Part shown: piece after piece, positions 16,126 through 26,219 of the stretch
Numbering within the stretch: position 1 is the first letter of the stretch
Layout: every line of letters begins with the position of its first letter
DNA from: Clostridiales bacterium
GTDB lineage: Bacteria > Bacillota > Clostridia > Caldicoprobacterales > DTU083
DNA length: 43,967 nucleotides
Direction of reading: 5' to 3'
Assembly (NCBI GenBank): GCA_012838915.1
Contig: DUOI01000048.1
Coordinates: forward strand, 1 to 43,967
Position numbers and translations under genes: made by a program
The notes under the pieces: generated by a model
What the model was told of the DNA's origin: nothing
Databases searched by the model: none
What the model saw: the letters and a program-made list of their open reading frames with translations, nothing else

Positions 16126-16914
16126 TCAGACTTTCTGATAATTGTAACAATTAATTGAATTCAAGGGCTTATCAGCCAGATTCGTATAAGGAGTCTGAAT
16201 TCTATCCCAATAAAACGTTTCTTCGTTTGCAAAATACTCCAGAATACCACAAAAAATAGACCATGCAGCTTTATCCTGATATTCATCGGTTATTAACAAT
16301 GACTCTTCTCTGGGGTTTGAAAGAAATCCACATTCTACAATAACAGCAGGCGCACTGCCTGCCTTCAGTATCAACAGATTACTTGCTGCCTTGATCTGCC
16401 TCTTGTTTCCTTCTATCAAATTTTCCAATAACTTGGTCTGAATGCATTGCGCCAGTCTTTTTCCCTCTTCACTGCCTTCCATATAGAAGGTCTGCGCGCC
16501 AAAATACTGGCTTTGTGGAAATTTATTCATATGAATGCTGACTACAATATCAGGATTGCTGTCCCTGATAATCTGAACCCGTTTTCGCATATCTTCTGAT
16601 TTGCGGGAAGCCAGGCTTTCATTGGTTTCTCTGGTTAGAATCACAGTAGCATTGTGTTCGGACAGATATTTCTCAAGCTTTAGGGCAACCTTCAAATTCA
16701 ACTCATCCTCCCTGATACCGGAAGGGCTTACAGCACCCGAATCAAAACCTCCATGACCCGGATCTATTACAATCACCTTACTGTCTGCGGGAGATGAGAA
16801 CACTGCAGTCATGTCGGATTGCCTGTTTCCAGCAAAGGCAAACATAAATAATGTAATTCCAAATGCTAAACAAACAGTTAATAGAGTTCTTTTGGAAACA
16901 TAATCAAATTTCAT
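16126..16914 (-). CDS. cwlD: N-acetylmuramoyl-L-alanine amidase, CwlD type
   Basis: About 262 residues: an N-terminal signal or anchor segment (LLTVCLAFGITLFMFAFAG), then an Amidase_3 zinc domain with VIDPGHGGFDSGAVS (zinc His), EDELNLKVALKLE (zinc Glu), VSIHMNKFP (zinc His) and VIVECGFLSNPRE (catalytic Glu). The single compact domain, the leader and the length match CwlD, which trims muropeptides to muramic-delta-lactam in the spore cortex. Of the two close ATGs, the one at 16912-16914 is 7 bases from GGAGG and is preferred over 16918-16920. It lies about 95 bp after the giant glucan synthase gene. A vegetative amidase is the alternative. Confidence 0.85.
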   Translation of the reverse strand: MKFDYVSKRTLLTVCLAFGITLFMFAFAGNRQSDMTAVFSSPADSKVIVIDPGHGGFDSGAVSPSGIREDELNLKVALKLEKYLSEHNATVILTRETNESLASRKSEDMRKRVQIIRDSNPDIVVSIHMNKFPQSQYFGAQTFYMEGSEEGKRLAQCIQTKLLENLIEGNKRQIKAASNLLILKAGSAPAVIVECGFLSNPREESLLITDEYQDKAAWSIFCGILEYFANEETFYWDRIQTPYTNLADKPLNSINCYNYQKV

Positions 16915-16998
16915 CTCCATTCCTCCATTCAGTGACTCTCGATATAAAAGCTATGTTATTGCCGCTCTGTTTATTCCCCATATCACTGATTGAAGGAA

Positions 16999-17024
16999 GG
17001 AACCGAGCCTCAGTGCTCAGTTCC
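16999..17024 (-). terminator. Hairpin at the end of the glucan synthase gene
   Basis: Minus strand GGAACTGAGC, 6-base loop, GCTCGGTTCC (17015-17024 with 16999-17008), a 10-bp stem with one T-G pair that includes the stop codon. The tail TTCCTTC is only weakly T-rich, so termination may be partial. Confidence 0.4.
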
Positions 17025-20000
17025 CATGGTAACTACAATGTGGTGGGGTTTCCCATCATCTGTCAAAGGAATGAATGATGCATCCAATTGCCGGCCGTCC
17101 AAAATAATGCTCTTTACACCTTGCTGTACCTTTTGAGGATTTTTAACCTCTATTCTATATTTGGAGTCCCCATAACGATATGTTATTTCAAACCCGGGCC
17201 AATCATCCGGGATACAGGGATTGATTATCAGATTGCTTCCCTTCTTATTGAAACCAAGTATTTCACTCATGCCAACCCGATACATCCAACTTGCGGAGCC
17301 GGTATACCATGTCCAGCCTCCGCGCCCTGTATGAGGAGGTATTGCATAAACATCGGCAGCCATTACATAAGGCTCCACTTTATAGGTAGATACATCCAAA
17401 TGAGACTTGGCATGATTTATGGGATTAATCAATTGAAACAGGCTATAGGCTTGATTTCCGTCACCCAATCGGGTATAAGCCATCACCGCCCAAATTGCTG
17501 CATGGGTATATTGACCGCCGTTTTCTCTTACCCCGGGTACATAACCCTTTATATAGCCCGGCTCCAAAGCGGAATGATCAAAGGGAGGTGATAGAAGCTT
17601 TATCAACCCTGCCTCTTCATCAATAAGGTAATGCTTGACAGCACGCATAGCTGCCTCCACTCTTTCTGTTCTTCCACCCCCTGATATGGCTGCCCATGAC
17701 TGGGATATGGAGTCAATGCGGCATTCTTCATTATCCTCCGAACCAAGAGGAGTACCGTCATCAAAGAATGCACGTCGATACCATCCTCCGTCCCAGGCGT
17801 GCTTTTCAATGGAAATCAACAACTCAGCGGCCGCACCTTGATAACGGCTAGCACGTTCCATGTCATCTCTGGCTTTACAAATTGGTATGAAACTATTGAG
17901 AACAGTATACAAGAACCAGCCAAGCCAGACACTTTCGCCCTTTCCCTTGATTCCAACCTTGTCCATTCCATCATTCCAATCTCCACCACCCATGAGGGGT
18001 AATCCGTGACTTCCAAGCCTCATTGCTCTTTCGATAGCGCGTATGCAATGATCATAAATACTTGTCTTTACTTCAGATACCTGTGGAATTGAATATCTGT
18101 CATGTTCATCGGGTTGAAGGGGTTCGTCTTCAAGAAAGGCCACCAACTCGTCCAGAATACCCCAATCCGCTGTTTTCTCGATATAATCTGCGGTGACAAA
18201 AGGCAGAAATAATAAGTCGTCAGTGATTCGGGTCCGTACTCCTCTGAAGGGCGGATGCCACCAATGCTGTACATCGCCTTCAAGGAATTGATGTTCAGCG
18301 GATAAAAGAATCTGTTCCCTCATTAATTTCGGTTCACAATAAACAAGAGCCAACACATCCTGCAACTGATCCCGAAAGCCGTATGCACCTCCGGCCTGAT
18401 AAAATCCGGTCCTCGCCATCAACCGGGCGGAATAGGTCTGATAAATCAGCCATCTGTTAAGCATCAAATCCATAGAAGTATCCGGGGTGGAAACCTTAAG
18501 AACGCCCAGCCTGTCATCCCAGAACTTCTTAACTTCCTTTAGCGCAAGTTCTGCCCGCTCAGTTGAATTATAGGTGTTAATCAGCTGTCTTACACGTTCC
18601 GGGCTCTCTTCCTGACCAAGCAGAAATATAAGCTCCTTGCTTTCCCCAGGATCAAGATTTAATTGTATCTGTATAGCGGAACAAGGATCATGCCATACTC
18701 CTGCCCGATTGGAAAGACACTTTGTCTTCATTGCCTGTGGAAAATCCATTGAACCATTTATACCCAAAAATTCACTTCGAAGGGAAGTATAGGAATGAAT
18801 AGGCAGATTACAGGAAAGAAAAGCTGTTCTGCAAGCAAATTCCTCATTATAGCGGTTATATGCCAGCATACAGCTGTTTTCAGCAATATAATCAGTAATT
18901 ATAAATCGAGCATTTTCTCCCCTGTTAACACCCAGTACCCACTCTACATAGAAAAACAGGGATAGATTTCTTGGTTGATCCGTTTTGTTTTCCAGTGATA
19001 CCCTTACAATCTTGATCGGAGCCTGCACGGGTACAAACATGGTTTGTGTTGATTTTATCCCATAATAGAAACTCTCAAATACGGAATATCCCTGGCCGTG
19101 ACGGATCAGATATGCAGCATTGGTTCTAACGGGCAATGCCGTTGTTGTCCAATATTCTCCTGTCATATCATCACGTATATATATAGCTTCCCCAGCCGGA
19201 TCCCGGATCGGGTCATTGGACCAGGGGGTCAGTTTGTTCTCACGGCTGTTCTTATACCAGGTATAACCTGAGCCGGATTCCGTCACCAGAAATCCAAAAT
19301 CCCTGTTGGCTATAATATTGCTCCAGGGAAGAGGTGTGCTTTCCCCCTTTTTCAAATAAATAATATATTCCTTGCCATCCTGTGAAAATCCCCCCAGATT
19401 ATTCTGATAAACCAAATCATTAGGAGGAATAACGGCTTGCTCTCCATCGATATGATATTCAATTTTTCTGGTTTCCAGAGACAGGGCCTTATAAGGCTTG
19501 TATTCCACATTCAATTGGTCGGCAATGCAACCCTTTTCCGCATTTAAAACAAGTCTGGCTGCTGCAAATATCAGATTCAAATCATCCTGAGCTATATTCG
19601 TGCTTTGCAGGATATATACACCACCCGGTTTGCCAGACAGATCTCGGGCATGGCTGACTGCGACCAGCTCCTGTAATCTTTCCTGTACCGGCTGCTCATA
19701 ACTGCTGCCGAATTCATTCAGCAAAATCAAATCCATCCACAAGCACTTCAATCTGAAGTATTCATGGGCAGTAAGCATTTGCTTCACCGTTTCCATATGT
19801 CCCATATTTCCTATCCGTAGAACTACAATGGGCAAATCACCGGATACTCCATATGCCCAAAGAGCAGTCTGACCCTTGCTGTTCACTTTAATTATTTCCC
19901 TTTTCCATTCTTCCGGCGGCCGCACAAACAGGATTTGAGATGCCATGACCTGAAAAAGGCTGGCCTGGCCCGCTGTAATATTTAAGTACCTCAATTCCAC

Positions 20001-23000
20001 CTGGGAATGAGTCCATGCCAGCTCCTGGGCACGATAGGGCATATTGCTGCCCTGATGTTCTCTGGCCAGAGAAATAGCTGATTCCCTTGAATCTGCCACA
20101 CCTGTTATATATGAAACCTGTACTGTTTCACCGGCGGGTATAAAGACCCTTATTCGCATGCTGACAATCGGATCCAGAACAGCACCCGCAGTATTGGACA
20201 GAGGAAATTCAGGATCCATTACCTGAGGATTTTTAAGACTTCTGTGCCTGCCAATAAATTTGGCACGATCTGTTTCATATTGAATATTTCCGACTGCCTC
20301 ACCATCCGTTGTCAAGGTATGAAACAACCACAATCGCTTCTGCTTGTTGTCTCTTGGCCTGCGGTTCACTAGAATTATATTTCTTTCTGACAGGTATTCG
20401 GTGCGCACAAACAGATTTGTGAAAGCCGGATGATCCAATTCTGAAGTGTGTGGATACAACACAACTTCAAAGTAACTGGTTACTTCCATCATTCTCCCGC
20501 TGCCGCTGTGATTGGTTAATGAAATACTTCTTACCTCTCCGTTAAATTCCGGGGAAACTACTACCTCCATCCTGGTTTCAATGTTTCCGTCCTTCCGGCT
20601 GTATACAACCTGATCAGGCTGAAATATAACCCTGTAATCCTTTGGTTTAGTACAGACCGGCTGATAAGCAGCCGACCAATAATTATTGGAATTAAGGTTA
20701 GCGATATAAAACATCATCCCCCAATCATCACGGATTGGATCTTCCCGCCATCTGGTAACAGCCTGTTCCATATATTTACTGTATCCTCCGCCTTTACTGG
20801 TGAGCATGACACTATAGCTCCCGTTGGACAGAAGATTGGTTTCAGGAATAATGGAATCCGGTGAAGTAAATGTTCGTTTGGCCTGAACTTCCTGATGCTG
20901 TCTGCCTTCCTCCAAATCACGATGGTATACAATACTATCATGTTCCTTGATAACAATCTCTCGCCTGGGTATTCTCTCCTGTAACAGCAATTCTGTTGCT
21001 TTTATCATTGGTACAGAATGAAAACGGGTCTGCATGATATTATTATTCAGATAGTTGTTGATCGCGGTTAAAATCATGCCCTGATGATGTGCCATAAAGC
21101 TTTTCACAATCATACTTTTCTTCTTCTTAGGCAGACGTTCCGCTGTATAGTCCACTGCTTCAAAAAACCCATAGCTACCGATCAGTCCTTCAGCCTCCAA
21201 TGCCACCATGTTTTTGTAGGCTGTTAACGGCTGGATGGGTAGTGCAAGAACCGTAGCATATGGAGCCACAACGAAATCGTTTACCAAACCCCGCTTTAGT
21301 CCAAGTTTCGGGACTCCAAAAGCCTTATATTGATAGTTTAAATGGAGATCAAAGGCATAAAATCCGGATTCTGAATTGCCCCATGGGAGGCGATGCTGCT
21401 CACCATGCTGCTTCTGAGCCAGTACTACTGCTGCATAGGTCTCATCCAAAAGAGTGTTGTCATAATTTTTCATGATCAACAACGGCATGAGGTACTCAAA
21501 CATGGTGCCGCTCCAAGAAGTCAATACCCGTCTGTCACCTATCAGTGACAGAGCCCTGCCCAGCTTGAACCAATGCTTTTGAGGAATATCCCCTTTTGCT
21601 ATGGCTATAAAGCTGGCTTGTCTGGCTTCTGATGCCAGCAGATCATAATATGCTTTGCTAAGTTTATCTTCCTCAACGTTCATTCCGATGGCAAACAATT
21701 CTTTCTTGTCATCATATAGGAGCTTGAAATCCATTGCATTGATCAGCAGATTAATATCATCCTGCAACCTATGGCAGCGGATAATGAAATCCTTTACTGC
21801 TGAATAGGATTTTCCAAGGGAAATTTCCAATTGTTTTAACCAGCTCCTGGCTTCAAAAAAACCAGGAGAACGGTTAGCATCTCTGGTCAGAGATGACATG
21901 GTTTCAGATAAACTTCTTAATATCTCCAGGTAGTAATCATATAGATGTTGGATGGACAAGGAATCATTAAGCTTATTTAATAATTCTGCCAGCTTCCGGG
22001 ATGCACTTTTATACACTCCCTTCTCATTCAAAAGGGTTGTGGGTATCTTTTGCAGCTGCTCAACCCATGGAATAAAAAGTGATATCTCCCTTTCATATTC
22101 TGATATTATATGATCCAGCTTTTCATCCTGACCTTCCAAATCATCCAGCAGCATCTGCCACTCCGTAATATTGACTTCCTCGCTGCCAAGTAACATATTC
22201 AGCATGCTTTGATGTTCCAAATTTTCATTTCCGAAATTCTCCAGGAGTATGTCTCGCAGACCCAAAATATTCTCTTTTTCAATTAAAGGACGCTTCAACA
22301 GCTCGTCCAGACTTTGCAGCAAGGTTATCAAATAGCCTACCAGGTTTCCGTTATCAACAGTGGAAACATAAAGTGGCTTCATAGGCTCCAGGGTTTCTGT
22401 ATTGTACCAGTTGTAAAAATGTCCGTTCCATTTGTCCAGTTTTTTCATAGTCCGGACAGTATGCTCTATTTTCTCTACTGTGCTTAAGGTGCTAATATAA
22501 CCAAGATCCCTGGCAGACAATACTGACATTAAATGCAGTCCGATATTTGTCGGGGAAGTCCGGTGAGCTATACCTGTTGGCGGCTCCTGTTGATAATTGT
22601 CCGGGGGCAGCCAGTTTTCTTTTTCATTCACCAACTCCTCAAAATATTTCCATGTCTTTCTTGCTATCTGTCGGATTTTAAGGATCTGCCCATCTGAAAG
22701 CATGAGAGTGCGTTTTTCTTTTGGTTTTCCTGTTTTATAGGCAATATAAGGTGATACTGCCCAGGCTGTTGTGATAATAATATTGAGATACCAAGTTTGG
22801 GGGCGCATAATAGCAGCAACCAGGCAAAATACAACTGACAATAAGACAGACTCCTTCATCTTGTGCCAGTAATCCGATAATTCACCGCGAAATCTCCTAT
22901 CCGAATCTGCAGCAGTAACCCACTCTAACATGTTCTTATGGCTGACAGTCACCCTCCAGACGGAGCGAATGACGGCATCTGTCATAAGAAAAGCCTGGTG

Positions 23001-25619
23001 GGCTACAAAAACAAAGGTAAGGGCAATCTGGGTTGCCAATTTCCGTGTGCCTTCGAAAACGGATCTAACAGGTACACCGGAGAGGTTGCTGCTACCGGAT
23101 ACCAGCTTGCCCACTAAATCGGTTACCAGAGGCAGTAATAGAGTAAAGAATGTCAAGCCCAGCCAAAGGCTTATGGATCCGGGCAGAACAATAAAACTCA
23201 ATACTATAACCAGGTACAGTGCGGGTGAAAGCAAGCTGCGTCTCATGTTATCCATAATCTTCCATCTCGCTAAGGCATTAATGGAATTTTCAATCTTTTC
23301 CCCTTTGTAGTTACGAACCCTAGGAAACAACCAGGGCAGCAGCTGCCAGTCTCCCCTCACCCATCTGTGGAGTCGAAGGGAATAACTGATATAATGTGCC
23401 GGATACCCATCTATTAGCTCTATATCGCTTGCCAGGCCTGCTCTTACGTAAGATCCTTCCAAAAGATCATGGCTCAATACAGCATTTTCAGGAATGGCAT
23501 CATTCAGTACTTTATTAAATATCTCAACATCATAAATACCCTTCCCCGTGAAAATACCTTCCCGGAATAAATCCTGATAGACATCGGATACAGCAGTAGT
23601 ATATGGGTCAACCCCTGTCTGTCCTGAAAAGGTCAGCGAGAAAAAAGAACGGCTTGCACTATCTACCGATACCCCAATTCTGGGTTGCAACAACCCGTAG
23701 CCATCCACTACTCTGGTCCCTTCAGCATTCAGTACGGGTTTATTTAACGGATGTGCCATGGCACCGATTAGTTTTTTAGCATTATCCCTGGGCAATTGGG
23801 TATCCGCGTCCAAGGTAATAACATATTTTATTTTATTCAGTATGGATAATTCTCCGATTTGTATGGAGTAACTGGTTTTTCTGCTTCCTGTCAGCAATTC
23901 ATTGAATTCTGTCAGAGCTCCCCTTTTTCTTTCCCAGCCCATCCAGGAACTTTGACTGGCATTCCATTGGCGATGACGGTGAAAGAAAAAGAAAATATCC
24001 TTTCTGCCATAACGCTGATTCAATTCTTCTATCAGCCGCCTGCCTGTATCAATGATTTTCTGATCCTTATCAGTGTGCTCCTCAGGTCCATCCTTGTAGT
24101 CGCCAATAAGGGCAAAATGTATATTATCTTCCTGATTTGCAAGATAAAATACCTCCATTTGTTCAACAAGTTCTATCACCCTTTTTTCATCTGTTAAAAG
24201 AGTGGGAATAACAACCATAGTTCGATATTTTTCGGGAATCCCGTCTTTCAATTCCAGCTTTGGAATATGATGAGGCTTGCAAATTCTGGTAACCACCCAA
24301 TGAACCAAACTGATTGCAATGCTCAGGATTGGCAGGAAGGATAGTACAGCCGCCGGTATCATACTCCAAGCAGCTGTATTTTCAGAAGTATGCCGGATAC
24401 CTGCCAAAAAGGCAAACCATCCGCCAAAGGTCAACAAACCAATGGATCCAAAATACAAAGCTGCATTCCAGTGCACTCCACTGCTTGGAATGCTCTTCCC
24501 CGCTAATTTCTTCTCAAGCAGTGCTCTGCCGCGATCAACAATGTAGTATCCCACATGGCTGAATTTTTCCATGGATTTATCATCATTTTCCCGGGCACAT
24601 TCCAGAGCTTTGACCGCTACCTGAAACTCATCCTTATCATGCTTCAATGCCAGTCTCTCAACTGTGTGACGGTAATGATCCCTGGTAGCAAAATCCATCA
24701 GGGAATAAACTCCGCCTGGATCCTGTCTTAGTATTCGTTCCAGAACACTTAGATCTTCAAACAATTCTTCCCATTTCAAACCGTTAATGGTTCGAAGGCT
24801 GGTAACAGCATTGCCAATGGCACTCTGATTATATGCCTGTTCCTGGTGTGCCTGATGCACAATTTCATCGGCATCGGTATGTAAAACAGCAAGCTTTCCA
24901 TCCACCCATCGGATTATCGGTGCAGTATCCGCATCCTCATCCCTTAAACGACTAAGCAGTCTTTCTACGTAGGCCGGCTTCAAGGATCTGATTTGATTAT
25001 CATGTTCTATAATAGCTTTTCGGAATTCTTCAGAATTGCTGCTGTCTTCCCTGGATTTTTCCAGACTCTTTAAAAGCTTCTCCGCCCAATAATCTGCCTG
25101 CTTGCGCATTGACATGGTATCAGAAATATAAACAGCAATATCTTTAATGCACTCCAAAAGACAGACGCGCAGCATGGTCGGGAGTGTCCACAACTCTCTG
25201 CTGAAAAGCGGCGAGTGATTTTGATAGCCTTCCAAAAACGCAACAATGGCATCCTCATCTATTTTCCCATCTAAAAGCTCTACCAGACCTGCAGCAATCC
25301 CGTAAACCCGGGCATAACCTTTGTGTTTTCCCTTTGATAGAATCGGAAGATTCAGACAGAAATCCTTTTTAATATTGTATAAAATTTCCTTGTACTGTTC
25401 TTCTATGATATAATAGTTATCCAGCAGCCATTCTGCAGCAGGAATAATATTCCCTTTTGATTTTATTTCCTCATTCGTAGATTGATAAGCTTGAATTAAT
25501 GCTTGTTTATTTTCCTCCAGCTTGGGAAGTTTAGGTCGTACCTTTCTGCCGGAAACGACTGTTTGGTGCTCGGCAGCCATTTCCTCTGCAAGCGACTTCA
25601 ACTGTTCCATATTTGGCAT
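17010..25619 (-). CDS. Cyclic beta-1,2-glucan synthase (GT84-GH189-GH94, giant membrane enzyme)
   Basis: About 2,870 residues (numbered here from the first in-frame ATG at 25646). Order: N-terminal region (1-390); two membrane helices (about 393-417, 426-452); a GT84 glycosyltransferase with the DxD motif DADTQ (613-617), SHDLLEG (725-731) and the HRWVRGDWQ motif (760-768); further membrane helices (about 805-975); a middle (alpha/alpha)6 domain (about 1000-1590; WGNSESGF with Glu1426) matching the cyclising GH189 region; then GH94-type beta-sandwich modules from about 1600 and 2110, and the GH94 catalytic domain with GGDWNDGM (Asp2556). It polymerises UDP-glucose into beta-1,2-glucan, cyclises it and trims chains. 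AAAAGGAG (25632-25639) favours the ATG at 25619 over 25646, although the 12-base spacing is long. Such enzymes are best known from Rhizobium, Agrobacterium and Brucella, with Gram-positive homologues in thermophilic Clostridia. Confidence 0.9.
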   Translation of the reverse strand: MPNMEQLKSLAEEMAAEHQTVVSGRKVRPKLPKLEENKQALIQAYQSTNEEIKSKGNIIPAAEWLLDNYYIIEEQYKEILYNIKKDFCLNLPILSKGKHKGYARVYGIAAGLVELLDGKIDEDAIVAFLEGYQNHSPLFSRELWTLPTMLRVCLLECIKDIAVYISDTMSMRKQADYWAEKLLKSLEKSREDSSNSEEFRKAIIEHDNQIRSLKPAYVERLLSRLRDEDADTAPIIRWVDGKLAVLHTDADEIVHQAHQEQAYNQSAIGNAVTSLRTINGLKWEELFEDLSVLERILRQDPGGVYSLMDFATRDHYRHTVERLALKHDKDEFQVAVKALECARENDDKSMEKFSHVGYYIVDRGRALLEKKLAGKSIPSSGVHWNAALYFGSIGLLTFGGWFAFLAGIRHTSENTAAWSMIPAAVLSFLPILSIAISLVHWVVTRICKPHHIPKLELKDGIPEKYRTMVVIPTLLTDEKRVIELVEQMEVFYLANQEDNIHFALIGDYKDGPEEHTDKDQKIIDTGRRLIEELNQRYGRKDIFFFFHRHRQWNASQSSWMGWERKRGALTEFNELLTGSRKTSYSIQIGELSILNKIKYVITLDADTQLPRDNAKKLIGAMAHPLNKPVLNAEGTRVVDGYGLLQPRIGVSVDSASRSFFSLTFSGQTGVDPYTTAVSDVYQDLFREGIFTGKGIYDVEIFNKVLNDAIPENAVLSHDLLEGSYVRAGLASDIELIDGYPAHYISYSLRLHRWVRGDWQLLPWLFPRVRNYKGEKIENSINALARWKIMDNMRRSLLSPALYLVIVLSFIVLPGSISLWLGLTFFTLLLPLVTDLVGKLVSGSSNLSGVPVRSVFEGTRKLATQIALTFVFVAHQAFLMTDAVIRSVWRVTVSHKNMLEWVTAADSDRRFRGELSDYWHKMKESVLLSVVFCLVAAIMRPQTWYLNIIITTAWAVSPYIAYKTGKPKEKRTLMLSDGQILKIRQIARKTWKYFEELVNEKENWLPPDNYQQEPPTGIAHRTSPTNIGLHLMSVLSARDLGYISTLSTVEKIEHTVRTMKKLDKWNGHFYNWYNTETLEPMKPLYVSTVDNGNLVGYLITLLQSLDELLKRPLIEKENILGLRDILLENFGNENLEHQSMLNMLLGSEEVNITEWQMLLDDLEGQDEKLDHIISEYEREISLFIPWVEQLQKIPTTLLNEKGVYKSASRKLAELLNKLNDSLSIQHLYDYYLEILRSLSETMSSLTRDANRSPGFFEARSWLKQLEISLGKSYSAVKDFIIRCHRLQDDINLLINAMDFKLLYDDKKELFAIGMNVEEDKLSKAYYDLLASEARQASFIAIAKGDIPQKHWFKLGRALSLIGDRRVLTSWSGTMFEYLMPLLIMKNYDNTLLDETYAAVVLAQKQHGEQHRLPWGNSESGFYAFDLHLNYQYKAFGVPKLGLKRGLVNDFVVAPYATVLALPIQPLTAYKNMVALEAEGLIGSYGFFEAVDYTAERLPKKKKSMIVKSFMAHHQGMILTAINNYLNNNIMQTRFHSVPMIKATELLLQERIPRREIVIKEHDSIVYHRDLEEGRQHQEVQAKRTFTSPDSIIPETNLLSNGSYSVMLTSKGGGYSKYMEQAVTRWREDPIRDDWGMMFYIANLNSNNYWSAAYQPVCTKPKDYRVIFQPDQVVYSRKDGNIETRMEVVVSPEFNGEVRSISLTNHSGSGRMMEVTSYFEVVLYPHTSELDHPAFTNLFVRTEYLSERNIILVNRRPRDNKQKRLWLFHTLTTDGEAVGNIQYETDRAKFIGRHRSLKNPQVMDPEFPLSNTAGAVLDPIVSMRIRVFIPAGETVQVSYITGVADSRESAISLAREHQGSNMPYRAQELAWTHSQVELRYLNITAGQASLFQVMASQILFVRPPEEWKREIIKVNSKGQTALWAYGVSGDLPIVVLRIGNMGHMETVKQMLTAHEYFRLKCLWMDLILLNEFGSSYEQPVQERLQELVAVSHARDLSGKPGGVYILQSTNIAQDDLNLIFAAARLVLNAEKGCIADQLNVEYKPYKALSLETRKIEYHIDGEQAVIPPNDLVYQNNLGGFSQDGKEYIIYLKKGESTPLPWSNIIANRDFGFLVTESGSGYTWYKNSRENKLTPWSNDPIRDPAGEAIYIRDDMTGEYWTTTALPVRTNAAYLIRHGQGYSVFESFYYGIKSTQTMFVPVQAPIKIVRVSLENKTDQPRNLSLFFYVEWVLGVNRGENARFIITDYIAENSCMLAYNRYNEEFACRTAFLSCNLPIHSYTSLRSEFLGINGSMDFPQAMKTKCLSNRAGVWHDPCSAIQIQLNLDPGESKELIFLLGQEESPERVRQLINTYNSTERAELALKEVKKFWDDRLGVLKVSTPDTSMDLMLNRWLIYQTYSARLMARTGFYQAGGAYGFRDQLQDVLALVYCEPKLMREQILLSAEHQFLEGDVQHWWHPPFRGVRTRITDDLLFLPFVTADYIEKTADWGILDELVAFLEDEPLQPDEHDRYSIPQVSEVKTSIYDHCIRAIERAMRLGSHGLPLMGGGDWNDGMDKVGIKGKGESVWLGWFLYTVLNSFIPICKARDDMERASRYQGAAAELLISIEKHAWDGGWYRRAFFDDGTPLGSEDNEECRIDSISQSWAAISGGGRTERVEAAMRAVKHYLIDEEAGLIKLLSPPFDHSALEPGYIKGYVPGVRENGGQYTHAAIWAVMAYTRLGDGNQAYSLFQLINPINHAKSHLDVSTYKVEPYVMAADVYAIPPHTGRGGWTWYTGSASWMYRVGMSEILGFNKKGSNLIINPCIPDDWPGFEITYRYGDSKYRIEVKNPQKVQQGVKSIILDGRQLDASFIPLTDDGKPHHIVVTMGTEH

Positions 25620-25675
25620 ATCCGCAAAATACTCCTTTTCATGCATTTATAAAGGGGCGTGTTTATTCCTGGTTG

Positions 25676-25717
25676 AAAAAAAGAATCAACAGCTTAGGTA
25701 AAGCATTGATTCTTTTT
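25676..25717 (-). terminator. Intrinsic terminator after the CBS-domain gene
   Basis: Minus strand AAAAAGAATCAA pairs with TTGATTCTTTTT (25706-25717 with 25678-25689), with an inner GCTT/AAGC stem, and a run of seven T follows GATTC. The stem is nearly symmetrical and could act on both strands. It separates the CBS gene from the glucan synthase gene. Confidence 0.85.
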
Positions 25718-25778
25718 GTAAAGGCAAAATATAGTATGTTCTTTCCTTATCCAAAATATCCAAAACAATGTAATTGCA

Positions 25779-26219
25779 CTATTGAAGCATGTTCATGGGT
25801 TGGGATGGCTCGGATATTTCACTCAGTGCCTGGCCGGCCTCGTTATGGAAGATATGCCTCGTTGCAAAATCACCTATGGCGATCATGCCAACTAATGCTT
25901 CATTTTGTACCACAGGTAACCTTCTTATTTTATTTGTTGCCATTGTTTCCAATGCAGTGTTGACATCCATGTCAGGTTGTGCCGTTATTACATTTTTAGT
26001 CATAACATCTTTGACCAGAGTGGTTTTAGGATCTCCGTTACCGGCAAGACTGCGTACCACAATATCCCGGTCAGTCAGAATGCCTGCTACTTTTCCATCA
26101 GGCTGACACACCGGCATACATCCAATATTATGGGTCTGCATTGACTTTGCAGCATCCATAATTGTATTATCCGGTGCCAAAGCCGCTACATTGGTTGTCA
26201 TAATCTCTTTTACCTGCAT
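25779..26219 (-). CDS. Protein of two CBS domains
   Basis: 146 residues made of a tandem CBS pair (Bateman module): repeat 1 MQVKEIMTTNVAALAPDNTI ... GILTDRDIVVRSLA, repeat 2 VKDVMTKNVITAQPDMDVN ... LVGMIAIGDFATR. No other domain is present. Such stand-alone modules bind adenine nucleotides or derivatives and usually act as energy or c-di-AMP-type sensors; the target is not visible. ATG start with AGGAGTG. It is flanked by a strong terminator and, upstream, by the DnaA-box cluster (26367-26452), so its transcription could respond to DnaA, which is inference. Confidence 0.92.
   Translation of the reverse strand: MQVKEIMTTNVAALAPDNTIMDAAKSMQTHNIGCMPVCQPDGKVAGILTDRDIVVRSLAGNGDPKTTLVKDVMTKNVITAQPDMDVNTALETMATNKIRRLPVVQNEALVGMIAIGDFATRHIFHNEAGQALSEISEPSQPMNMLQ

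Noticed and set aside
15929-16138. 69-codon plus-strand frame in the cwlD-cdaA gap
   Set aside because: No ribosome binding site and no family likeness; the region is better explained as a structured RNA on the other strand.
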